Shown: one piece after another, positions 1 through 6,017 of the stretch | Layout of the letters: each line of letters starts with the position of its first letter | Position numbering within the stretch: the stretch's first letter is position 1 | Assembly: GCA_045544655.1 (NCBI GenBank) | Contig: JAZPZL010000027.1 | Coordinates: forward strand, 1 to 8,676 | Direction: 5' to 3' | Length of the DNA stretch: 8,676 nucleotides | Origin: RGIG5579 sp045544655 | GTDB lineage: Bacteria > Bacillota > Clostridia > Oscillospirales > SIG627 | Position numbers and translations under genes: made by a program | Notes under the pieces: model-generated | Told to the model about the DNA's origin: nothing | Seen by the model: only the letters and a program-made list of their open reading frames with translations | Database searches by the model: none

Positions 1-608
1 TACATCGTGGTATCCTGCGCCACGATAACGATCTCGCGAATGCCCATTTCGGAAAGGGTCTTCGCCTCCTCCAGAACGTTCTCCATCGGACGGGAGCGAA
101 GGTTTCCTCGGATTCCGGGAATGGCGCAATAAGCGCACCGATTGTCGCATCCCTCGGAAATGCGGAGGTAAGCGAAGCTGTCGTGGGTCACCACCCGGTC
201 CCCTTCCATTTCCAGAAGAGAAGCATCGGAATGGCGGAAGTATTTTTCCCCTGCCATTACCTTTTCGATCGCCTCGCAGATATGCACCTCATCCCCCAGG
301 GACAAAGCGGCGTCCACCTCGGGTATTTCGTTTTGAATCTCGTCAAAATAACGCTGGGCAAGACAGCCCGTTACAATGATGCCCTTCAAGGAACGGTTTT
401 CCTTGAGCCAAGCAAGATCTAAAATGTTTTCGATCGCCTCTTCCTTCGCACTTTCAATGAAGGCGCAGGTATTGACGATGACAACGTCGGCATCAATATC
501 CTCGGGTACGATGGTGTAACCCGCCTTTGCCACTCTTGCCAGCATCATTTCGCAATCCACCTCGTTCTTGGGACAGCCAAGAGAGATAAATCCTACTTTT
601 GCTTGCAT
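1..608 (-). CDS. rimO: Ribosomal protein S12 methylthiotransferase RimO, 3' end outside window
   Basis: RimO is a radical-SAM enzyme that uses two iron-sulfur clusters to add a methylthio group to the conserved aspartate of ribosomal protein S12. The first 202 residues are present. The N-terminal UPF0004 domain starts with the ISLGCPKN motif (Cys12) and carries the other two cluster cysteines at Cys48 (VNTCAF) and Cys82 (TGCLAQ). The radical-SAM CxxxCxxC motif lies at Cys154, Cys158 and Cys161 (EGCDNRCAYC), followed by IRG and RSRP. The SLGCPKN opening and the AQDTT stretch near the window edge favour RimO over MiaB or MtaB. The rest of the radical-SAM domain and the TRAM domain lie beyond position 1. 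The ATG at 608-606 has an AAAGGA ribosome site that overlaps the recX stop codon; the gap to recX is 10 bases. It is probably the fourth gene of the recA operon. Cysteines and motifs are read directly; substrate is from family knowledge. Confidence 0.93.
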   Translation of the reverse strand, partial: MQAKVGFISLGCPKNEVDCEMMLARVAKAGYTIVPEDIDADVVIVNTCAFIESAKEEAIENILDLAWLKENRSLKGIIVTGCLAQRYFDEIQNEIPEVDAALSLGDEVHICEAIEKVMAGEKYFRHSDASLLEMEGDRVVTHDSFAYLRISEGCDNRCAYCAIPGIRGNLRSRPMENVLEEAKTLSEMGIREIVIVAQDTTM

Positions 609-618
609 ATAAATCCTT

Positions 619-1107
619 TCAATCCGAGAAGTCGTCCTCCCGGGAGAAACTTTTCACTGCCCCAAGGGCTGTGGAATAATCATAACCGTATCGCACCAAA
701 GCATCCTGCAGCTTTTTTCTTCCTGCGGGAGTTTTGGCAAGCTCTTCTGCGCCCGCTTTTTTTCCCAAAAGCTTCAAAGCTCTTGCTGAATAATCGATCC
801 TCCGATTCAAAGCCGCATCCACGTAAGAGGCGGAGAAACGGTGGCGAACAAGCTCCTGACGGATCCTGCGGGGACCGTAGCATTTTTCATCCAATCCCCG
901 AACGAAAAGCTTCAGGACTCTTTTGTCATCCAAAAAGCCTTCCTGCACCAAAAGGCACACCGTTCGCTCGGCGATCTCTTGGGAAAAATACACCTTCCGC
1001 TTCCGATCGGTCAGATACGCCTGCATTTCACCGCAGGTCAGATCTCCGATGGAAAGACGGTTCAGGGCGCGTTTTACACTTTCCGAAAGCTCCTTCGGAA
1101 TCTCCAT
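619..1107 (-). CDS. recX: Regulatory protein RecX
   Basis: RecX is a small helical protein that binds RecA filaments in the cytoplasm and modulates, usually inhibits, recombinase activity. The 162-residue product is within the normal size range. It shows the family's tandem three-helix repeats: an ALNRLSIGDLTCGEMQAYL-like first repeat (about residues 14-32), the conserved GFLDD at 57-61 followed by a basic helix ending FVR, and GPRRIRQEL at 78-86, the most recognisable RecX signature. The C-terminal repeat (about 115-155) is more diverged. The start ATG overlaps the stop of the PRPP synthetase gene as TGATG, and no strong ribosome site precedes it, so translation is probably coupled to the gene upstream. 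Being two genes downstream of recA supports the identification. Sequence identity to typical RecX is modest by eye, but repeats, size and context agree. Confidence 0.9.
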   Translation of the reverse strand: MEIPKELSESVKRALNRLSIGDLTCGEMQAYLTDRKRKVYFSQEIAERTVCLLVQEGFLDDKRVLKLFVRGLDEKCYGPRRIRQELVRHRFSASYVDAALNRRIDYSARALKLLGKKAGAEELAKTPAGRKKLQDALVRYGYDYSTALGAVKSFSREDDFSD

Positions 1108-2273
1108 CAGCGAAGGCCGCGCTTCTTCAGCAGGGCGTTGATCTTCTCGTGGGGATCCAGGAGTGCCGCTACGGAAAGGTTGTGGTTGAGAGCCGCGATG
1201 ATGTAAGCCAGATACTTGGAAACGTCAACCTCGTGGAACCAGGGCTTTGACAGGGTCTCTTGGCTGATGTAGGTCAGGTTGGTACCGAAGATACCGTCCA
1301 GAATGCCGTCCTTGTACGCCTTGTCGATCTTCTCGTAGCCTGCGGTAAAGATGGCGTAAGTAGCGTATACGAATACGCGGTTTGCCTTTCTTTGCTTCAT
1401 CTCGTAAGCAATATCCAGAACAGAGTCACCGGAAGCGATGATATCGTCGGCAATGAACACGTCCTTGCCTTGCATAGACTCACCCAGATACTCGTGGGCA
1501 ACGATGGGGTTTCTTCCTTCTACAACGCGGGAATAGTCTCTTCTCTTGTAGAACATACCCATATTTACACCCAAAACGGAAGCGTAGTACATATTACGGT
1601 TGATCGCGCCTTCGTCAGGGCTGACAACCATAAAGTTATCCTTGTAGGGCATCAGATCGGGATAATCACGGAACAAAGCCTTGATGACCTGATAATAAGG
1701 CATAAAGTTATCGAAGCCCATCAGCGGAACTGCGTTCTGCACACGGGGGTCGTGGGCGTCAAAGGTCACCAGATTCTCCACGCTCATCGCCTGCATTTCC
1801 TGCAAAGCGTAAGCACAGTCCAGAGACTCGCGGTAGCTTCTTCTGTGCTGTCTGCCGCCGTAGAGCATGGGCATGATCACGTTCAGTCTGCCTGCTCTGC
1901 CGCTGGCCGCCTGAATGATACGCTTCAGATCCTGATAATGGTCGTCGGAGCTCATACGGTTCTCAAGACCGAACATTTTGTAGCGAACGTTGTAGTTGCC
2001 AATGTCACACATTACGAACAAATCGTCTCCACGAACGGAATCGTAAATAATACCTTTTGCTTCACCTGAGGTAAATCGGGGACACTCTGCGGGAAGCAGG
2101 AAGGTATCAAAGGTATCCCAGCCTGCTTTCTTCGCCCAGGAAACCAAATAATGATCCACCTTCTTAGCAAGGTCGCTGGCACCCTCCAGGGAAATGATCT
2201 TCAGCGGTGCAACGCGGTCTTGCTCCTTAAAAACCTCTTCTGCTGTAATTTTCTGTCCGGGCATTGTAATCAT
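1107..2273 (-). CDS. prs: Ribose-phosphate pyrophosphokinase, long clostridial-type form
   Basis: This enzyme makes PRPP from ribose 5-phosphate and ATP, feeding purine, pyrimidine, NAD, histidine and tryptophan synthesis. At 388 residues it is longer than the roughly 315 of classic bacterial Prs. Two phosphoribosyltransferase-type folds are visible. The ATP-site ARQDRK segment is represented by GRQHRR (140-145), the metal-binding DLHAxQIQG segment by DAHDPRVQN (172-180, keeping Asp172, His174 and Gln179), VVSPDEGAINR lies at 216-226, the basic flexible-loop KRRDYS at 243-248, and the PRPP loop ADDIIASGDSVLD at 275-287. The ATG at 2273 has a GGAG site 7 bases upstream, which favours it over the in-frame ATG three codons later. 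It lies 58 bases after recA with no terminator between them and overlaps recX. The family is clear; catalytic activity as a housekeeping PRPP synthetase is inferred, and several signature residues are altered. Confidence 0.88.
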   Translation of the reverse strand: MITMPGQKITAEEVFKEQDRVAPLKIISLEGASDLAKKVDHYLVSWAKKAGWDTFDTFLLPAECPRFTSGEAKGIIYDSVRGDDLFVMCDIGNYNVRYKMFGLENRMSSDDHYQDLKRIIQAASGRAGRLNVIMPMLYGGRQHRRSYRESLDCAYALQEMQAMSVENLVTFDAHDPRVQNAVPLMGFDNFMPYYQVIKALFRDYPDLMPYKDNFMVVSPDEGAINRNMYYASVLGVNMGMFYKRRDYSRVVEGRNPIVAHEYLGESMQGKDVFIADDIIASGDSVLDIAYEMKQRKANRVFVYATYAIFTAGYEKIDKAYKDGILDGIFGTNLTYISQETLSKPWFHEVDVSKYLAYIIAALNHNLSVAALLDPHEKINALLKKRGLR

Positions 2274-2331
2274 AAAAATTCTCCGTCCTTCTCTTTCATT
2301 TATAAAGCATCAATTTGATTCAGTTTCTCTA

Positions 2332-3453
2332 TTATTCCAGATCACCGAGTCCCAGCTCGTCGTCATCCTCTTCATCGGTATCGAAGAGAGACTCACCGGA
2401 AACCTTTTCCTCCAAGCCTTCCTTGGACATAGCGATCGCCTTTTCAGCGATCTCCTCGGCAAGCTCGGGATGCTCCTTCAAAAACAGTCTTACGTTTTCC
2501 TTACCCTGAGCAAGGCGCTCTCCGTTGTAGGAGAACCAGCTTCCGCTCTTCTGGATAATTTCAAACTTCAAGGCAATTTCAATAATTTCACTTTCGCGGG
2601 AGATTCCCTGACCGTAAAGAATATCAAACTCTGCTACACGGAAGGGAGGCGCAACCTTATTCTTGGCGATCTTGCACTTGATGTGGTTGCCCACGATGTC
2701 TCCTTTTTCCTTCAGCTGCTCGCCGCGGCGCACGTCGATTCTCACGGAGGAGTAGAAGCGGAGTGCGCGACCGCCCGTGGTAACCTCGGGATTTCCGTAC
2801 ATCACGCCAACCTTTTCACGAAGCTGGTTGATAAAGATAAAGGCGCACTGGCTCTTGGCAATGGCACCCGCGATCTTTCTCAAAGCCTGGCTCATCAGTC
2901 TTGCCTGAACACCCACGGAGGACTGTCCCATCTCGCCCTCGATCTCACTGCGGGGCACGAGTGCGGCAACGGAGTCGATAACGATAACGTCAATGGCATC
3001 GGTACGAACCAAAGCTTCCGCAATTTCCAGTGCCTGTTCCCCGCTGTCGGGCTGGGAAACGAGAAGATTGTCGATATCAACGCCAAGTGCCTTTGCATAT
3101 ACGGGATCCAGCGCGTGCTCGGCATCAATAAAGGCTGCGGCACCGCCCGCCTTTTGAGCAGAAGCGATTACCTGCAGGGCAACGGTGGTCTTACCGGAAG
3201 ATTGGGGACCGTAGATCTCGGTGATTCTTCCACGGGGAATGCCCCCGATTCCCAAAGCAAGGTCCAGGGAAAGGGATCCGGTGGAAATAGATTTCACGTT
3301 CATAACGGAATTTTCGCCCAATTTCATAATGGAACCTTTTCCGTACTTTTTTTCGATCTGGCCCATAGCAGTTTGGATGGCTTTCAGCTTGCCTTCCAAA
3401 AGCTCGGCATTTTTTTCGGTTTTGGCTTTTGTTGTTTTTTCCGTTTTTGCCAT
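2332..3453 (-). CDS. recA: Recombinase RecA
   Basis: RecA forms ATP-dependent filaments on single-stranded DNA, carries out strand exchange and triggers LexA self-cleavage. The 373-residue product contains all expected parts: an N-terminal helix region, Walker A GPQSSGKT (82-89; Gln at the position that is Glu in E. coli), IDAEHALDP (109-117), Walker B VIVID (156-160), loop L1 (EIEGEMGQSSVGVQ, 170-183), loop L2 (about 211-227, with EKVGVMYGNPEVTTGG), the C-terminal domain and an acidic tail rich in Asp and Glu. The ATG at 3453 is chosen because GGAGG sits 8 bases upstream. A GTG five codons earlier (3468) overlaps that ribosome site and is not credible as a start. The gene follows its own promoter and probably leads an operon with prs, recX and rimO. 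No key residue is missing. No LexA-type box was seen upstream. Confidence 0.98.
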   Translation of the reverse strand: MAKTEKTTKAKTEKNAELLEGKLKAIQTAMGQIEKKYGKGSIMKLGENSVMNVKSISTGSLSLDLALGIGGIPRGRITEIYGPQSSGKTTVALQVIASAQKAGGAAAFIDAEHALDPVYAKALGVDIDNLLVSQPDSGEQALEIAEALVRTDAIDVIVIDSVAALVPRSEIEGEMGQSSVGVQARLMSQALRKIAGAIAKSQCAFIFINQLREKVGVMYGNPEVTTGGRALRFYSSVRIDVRRGEQLKEKGDIVGNHIKCKIAKNKVAPPFRVAEFDILYGQGISRESEIIEIALKFEIIQKSGSWFSYNGERLAQGKENVRLFLKEHPELAEEIAEKAIAMSKEGLEEKVSGESLFDTDEEDDDELGLGDLE

Positions 3454-3461
3454 GACGAAAT

Positions 3462-3466
3462 CCTCC
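3462..3466 (-). promoter_or_regulatory. Ribosome binding site of recA
   Basis: On the minus strand GGAGG occurs 8 bases before the ATG at 3453. It decides the start: an in-frame GTG at 3468-3466 shares its last base with this site, so initiation there would leave recA without a ribosome site. Starting at the ATG gives the usual MAK opening of RecA. Confidence 0.85.
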
Positions 3467-3495
3467 ACTTATATTTACAAATACAATTATAATAC

Positions 3496-3525
3496 ATTAT
3501 AGCATAAGCCCTATCTTTTTTGCAA
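3496..3525 (-). promoter_or_regulatory. Sigma-A type promoter of recA
   Basis: On the minus strand a perfect TATAAT (-10) at 3501-3496 is preceded by TG one base away, giving an extended -10 (TGCTATAAT). A -35-like TTGCAA lies at 3525-3520 with an 18-base spacer. Transcription would start about 7 bases downstream of the -10, near 3489, leaving a 5' leader of about 35 bases before the recA ATG. A second TATAAT at 3491-3486 has no matching -35. This is the best promoter in the window. Confidence 0.75.
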
Positions 3526-3564
3526 GTGATTTTTTGCCGAAGATAGGGCTTTTTTTGTTTTTTT
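3506..3564 (+). terminator. 12-bp inverted repeat with T tract; terminator-like on the plus strand
   Basis: The arms at 3506-3517 and 3540-3551 are a perfect 12-bp inverted repeat (AAGCCCTATCTT / AAGATAGGGCTT) with a 22-base loop, within which GCAA (3522-3525) can pair with TTGC (3534-3537). Read on the plus strand, the second arm runs into two T runs broken by one G (up to 3564), the form of an intrinsic terminator. No plus-strand gene lies upstream. Read on the minus strand, the direction of the genes, the hairpin follows an A-rich tract and is not followed by T, so it is a poor terminator for prmC. One arm lies inside the recA promoter spacer and the -35 lies in the loop. The repeat is certain; its function is not. 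Confidence 0.45.
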
Positions 3565-3566
3565 CG

Positions 3567-4409
3567 TCATTTTATTTTTCGAGCGTAGAAAATGCGGTCA
3601 AGTCCTGCAAAATCTTGATAAAATTCAAAGGAAAAATTTCCCTCGGTCAAGAGAGCTTGGATCCCCTCTCTTTGGTCACAGCCGATTTCGCAAAGCAGAT
3701 CCACGCCGCTTTTTTCGCAAAGGGAGATCAAGGCACGGTAAAACGTCAAGCCATCCTCCCCGCCGTACAAGGCCATTGCAGGCTCCTTTTGTACATTTTC
3801 CTCAATCCCCGCCATTTCCTCACGAGTCAGATACGGAGGATTGGAAACGATCAGGGACGGCTTATGCCTCTCGATTTCTTCCAAAGCGCGGGGAGAAAGC
3901 ACGTCCAGCTTTTCGATCGTGCATCTTTCCTCCAGGGAAAAGCGGCGGCAATTTTTACCGCTCAGGGACAGTGCCGCATCGGATAAGTCGTACATACGGC
4001 AAAACAGATCCCCTCGCTTCATCAAAAGAGACAAGCCGATACAGCCGGAGCCACAGCAGAAATCGAAAACGGTGCTTCCCTCCTTGGCAAGCTCCGCGGC
4101 TTTTTCCACCAGCCCCTCCGTCTCGGGACGAGGGATCAGAACCTCCGGCTCCACCGCAAACTCATTTCCACAAAACCACTCCGTTCCCAGATAATACTGG
4201 ATGGGGTAACCGCAGAGAAGCTTTTCCAGATCCGCCTTCAGTTCATTCTCCTTTGCCAGCAAAAGCTCAGGAGAGGTCAAGGGGGCGTTCCGATCCATTC
4301 CGTGCTTTTCCAGAAGTGCGGAAAGGAGCGCTCTTTCGGTAAAAAAGCGCGCTCCGTTCTTAGATTGATATTCCTTTTTCACAAGAAGAGAAAATTCCCT
4401 TGCGTTCAT
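3567..4409 (-). CDS. prmC: Peptide chain release factor N5-glutamine methyltransferase PrmC (HemK)
   Basis: PrmC uses S-adenosylmethionine to methylate the glutamine of the GGQ motif in release factors RF1 and RF2, raising their termination activity. The 280-residue length is typical. An N-terminal helical substrate-binding domain (about 1-75) is followed by LIPRPETE (91-98), a class I methyltransferase SAM site FDFCCGSGCIGLS (115-127, with Cys-Cys where most relatives have Gly-Thr), and the catalytic NPPY motif at 190-193. EPAMALYGGEDGL (209-221) matches the conserved segment after NPPY. The ATG at 4409 overlaps the stop of the DUF1385 gene as ATGA and has GAGG 7 bases upstream, so translation is likely coupled. 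In many Firmicutes prmC adjoins prfA; prfA is not next to it here. It ends 113 bases before the recA start. Confidence 0.95.
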   Translation of the reverse strand: MNAREFSLLVKKEYQSKNGARFFTERALLSALLEKHGMDRNAPLTSPELLLAKENELKADLEKLLCGYPIQYYLGTEWFCGNEFAVEPEVLIPRPETEGLVEKAAELAKEGSTVFDFCCGSGCIGLSLLMKRGDLFCRMYDLSDAALSLSGKNCRRFSLEERCTIEKLDVLSPRALEEIERHKPSLIVSNPPYLTREEMAGIEENVQKEPAMALYGGEDGLTFYRALISLCEKSGVDLLCEIGCDQREGIQALLTEGNFSFEFYQDFAGLDRIFYARKIK

Positions 4410-5422
4410 TCCGTTTCCTCTGTATTGTTATTTTCTTCAGCCAAAGGCTCTTCCTCCCGTTTTTCCTCGGGAAGGGTGATCCCCTCGAAGACCTCTTCCT
4501 CGGAAAACTCGTCGGACAATGCAGATTTCAGAGCTACGATGGCAACCTCGATCATATCGTCCGTAGGCTCCTTCGTGGTTATGCGCTGGATCCACAGCCC
4601 GGGAGCGGTGATGAGACGGATCGCGGCATTATCGTGACGCCCTGCAAAGCGGATGATCTCATAGCCGATTCCCATGGTAAGGGGCAAAAGCAAAAACTTG
4701 ATGCCCACGTAGAGAACGGTGTTATCACGGGTAGAGGGAAAGATCAAACCGATGAGAAGTCCGATCAGAATTCCCACCAGCATCATCAGGATCATAAAGC
4801 TGGTGCCGCAACGGGGATGAAACCGCTTCTGCGCCTTCACGTTTTCCACCGTCAGGGGAAGACCCTTTTCATAGCAGAAAATGCTTTTATGCTCCGCACC
4901 GTGGTACATAAAGGTGCGCTTGATGTCCTTCATCAAGGATACCAAAGACACGTAGCCAAGAAAGATCGCGATGCGCAAAATGCCCTCAAACACCTTCCGA
5001 CCGAATTCATTTTTGATAAACTGAGATAGGAAGGCGGGCAGTACGATAAACAGTCCAACACCCAAAACAAGTCCCAGCACCGTGCCGATTCCGGTCACGA
5101 TGGCGGTAAGGCTTTTACCGAAGGTCTTGGTCAGCCACTTTTCAAATTTGGTTTCTTCCTCGATCTCAAGTGCCTCTGCGGCAAAATTCAAGGTGGAGAA
5201 GGACAGGACCATGCTTTCCACAAAGCTCACTACACCGCGTACCAAGGGAAGCTTTTTGAACCAGTTCTTCTTTTTGATCTCGTTGGGGTGGCTGTCTCGG
5301 ATGATCGTACCGTCCGCCTTGCGAACGGCGGTGGTATAGCTTTCGGGACCACGCATCATAATCCCTTCCAGCACCGCTTGTCCTCCAACCTTTCCAAGCT
5401 TGGGATTTTTCTTTTCTTCCAT
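4406..5422 (-). CDS. DUF1385 family (YqhQ-type) membrane protein
   Basis: This 338-residue protein belongs to the DUF1385/YqhQ family (COG3872), annotated in general terms as a predicted metal-dependent enzyme but without an established reaction. The family opening GGQAVLEGIMMRG is at 13-25. Hydrophobic segments suitable for membrane helices are seen at about 105-133, 147-164, 208-228 and 236-256. Between them lie HGAEHK (174-179) and FHPRCGTSF (201-209), whose His, Glu and Cys residues could bind metal. The tail after about residue 307 is acidic and low in complexity. The ATG at 5422 has AAGGA 6 bases upstream, partly formed by the stop codon of the lipoprotein gene. The 3' end overlaps prmC by 4 bases; DUF1385 next to prmC is a recurring Firmicutes arrangement. 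Family assignment is firm; function is unknown. Confidence 0.9.
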   Translation of the reverse strand: MEEKKNPKLGKVGGQAVLEGIMMRGPESYTTAVRKADGTIIRDSHPNEIKKKNWFKKLPLVRGVVSFVESMVLSFSTLNFAAEALEIEEETKFEKWLTKTFGKSLTAIVTGIGTVLGLVLGVGLFIVLPAFLSQFIKNEFGRKVFEGILRIAIFLGYVSLVSLMKDIKRTFMYHGAEHKSIFCYEKGLPLTVENVKAQKRFHPRCGTSFMILMMLVGILIGLLIGLIFPSTRDNTVLYVGIKFLLLPLTMGIGYEIIRFAGRHDNAAIRLITAPGLWIQRITTKEPTDDMIEVAIVALKSALSDEFSEEEVFEGITLPEEKREEEPLAEENNNTEETE

Positions 5423-5431
5423 AACGATTCC

Positions 5432-5998
5432 TTATCTGAATTTTATATTCTCGGCAATGGCAACAGCTTCCTCAAGATGAGGCTCGTATAAAGCCTCCTT
5501 AGCCGTGTAAAGCACGGTATAGATGTAACCGCCGCGCGAAATAAACCATACGCGGAAGGCGTAGTTTTCACCGCTGAAGGTGGCGGTGTAATTCACGGCA
5601 AGGGCTTCACAGCCGTCGATCTTCAGTGAGCTTCTTTTCAGGCTTCCGTCCTGATTTTTTTCGATCTTCAGGTTGTTGAAGTTATCCTCAAACTTTGCAA
5701 AATAGTATTTTTCCGCATAGTCCAGAAGAGTGGGATACTCTACCGAGGCGGTAAAGGTAGTCACGCTGATATTGGAAAAATCGTTTTCGGACACGTAGGC
5801 GCTGGTCATTCCCGCATCATTCCGATCCAGGATCCAGGAAGAAGGATAGAAAAAGTAATAATCCGTCTTCTCATTTTCCGCCAGCAAAAAGCCGGAAGGA
5901 ATTTCAACTCCCTCGGGGCTCTCCTGAGACGCGCAGGCACACAGTGTCAAAAGCGATACAAGCGCAAGAACCAGGCTGATGATCCTTTTTGTTTTCAT
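5432..5998 (-). CDS. Predicted lipoprotein with PsbP-like domain
   Basis: The 188-residue product starts with a lipoprotein signal peptide: basic KTKR, a hydrophobic stretch to about residue 19, and the lipobox LCAC with Cys22 as the likely lipidated residue. The mature part should be anchored to the outer face of the membrane. Residues 45-187 show alternating aromatic and beta-strand patterns (YYFFYPSSW, NISVTTF, ALAVNYTATF, YAFRVWFI, YIYTVLYTA) ending in a helix with IAENIKF. This resembles the PsbP/Mog1-like fold found in many small Firmicutes lipoproteins of unknown role. The assignment rests on pattern only, since no catalytic motif is visible. The ATG at 5998 has AAAGGA about 8 bases upstream. 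It lies 19 bases after hemW and 9 bases before the DUF1385 gene, so it is probably in the same operon. No specific function is assigned. Confidence 0.82.
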   Translation of the reverse strand: MKTKRIISLVLALVSLLTLCACASQESPEGVEIPSGFLLAENEKTDYYFFYPSSWILDRNDAGMTSAYVSENDFSNISVTTFTASVEYPTLLDYAEKYYFAKFEDNFNNLKIEKNQDGSLKRSSLKIDGCEALAVNYTATFSGENYAFRVWFISRGGYIYTVLYTAKEALYEPHLEEAVAIAENIKFR

Positions 5999-6017
5999 AA
6001 CGCAAATCCTTTCTTTT

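Noticed and set aside
603..1250. 215-codon plus-strand open frame across recX and the end of prs
   Set aside because: The Arg-, Ser- and Pro-rich translation is typical of a wrong frame, and both minus-strand genes there are well supported.
1260..2069. 269-codon plus-strand open frame opposite the PRPP synthetase
   Set aside because: It is antisense to a clear enzyme gene and its His- and Val-rich translation matches no family I know.
2274..2331. Possible promoter or terminator between recA and prs
   Set aside because: The 58-base gap has no stem with a T run on the minus strand and no convincing -35/-10 pair; only the prs ribosome site is visible.
3454..3468. GTG at 3468 as the recA start (five extra residues)
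   Set aside because: The GTG overlaps the GGAGG ribosome site that serves the ATG at 3453, and the MAK opening is the usual RecA N terminus.
2194..3492. 432-codon plus-strand open frame opposite recA
   Set aside because: It is the shadow of recA; the translation is low in recognisable structure, and codon choice in a highly expressed gene explains its openness.
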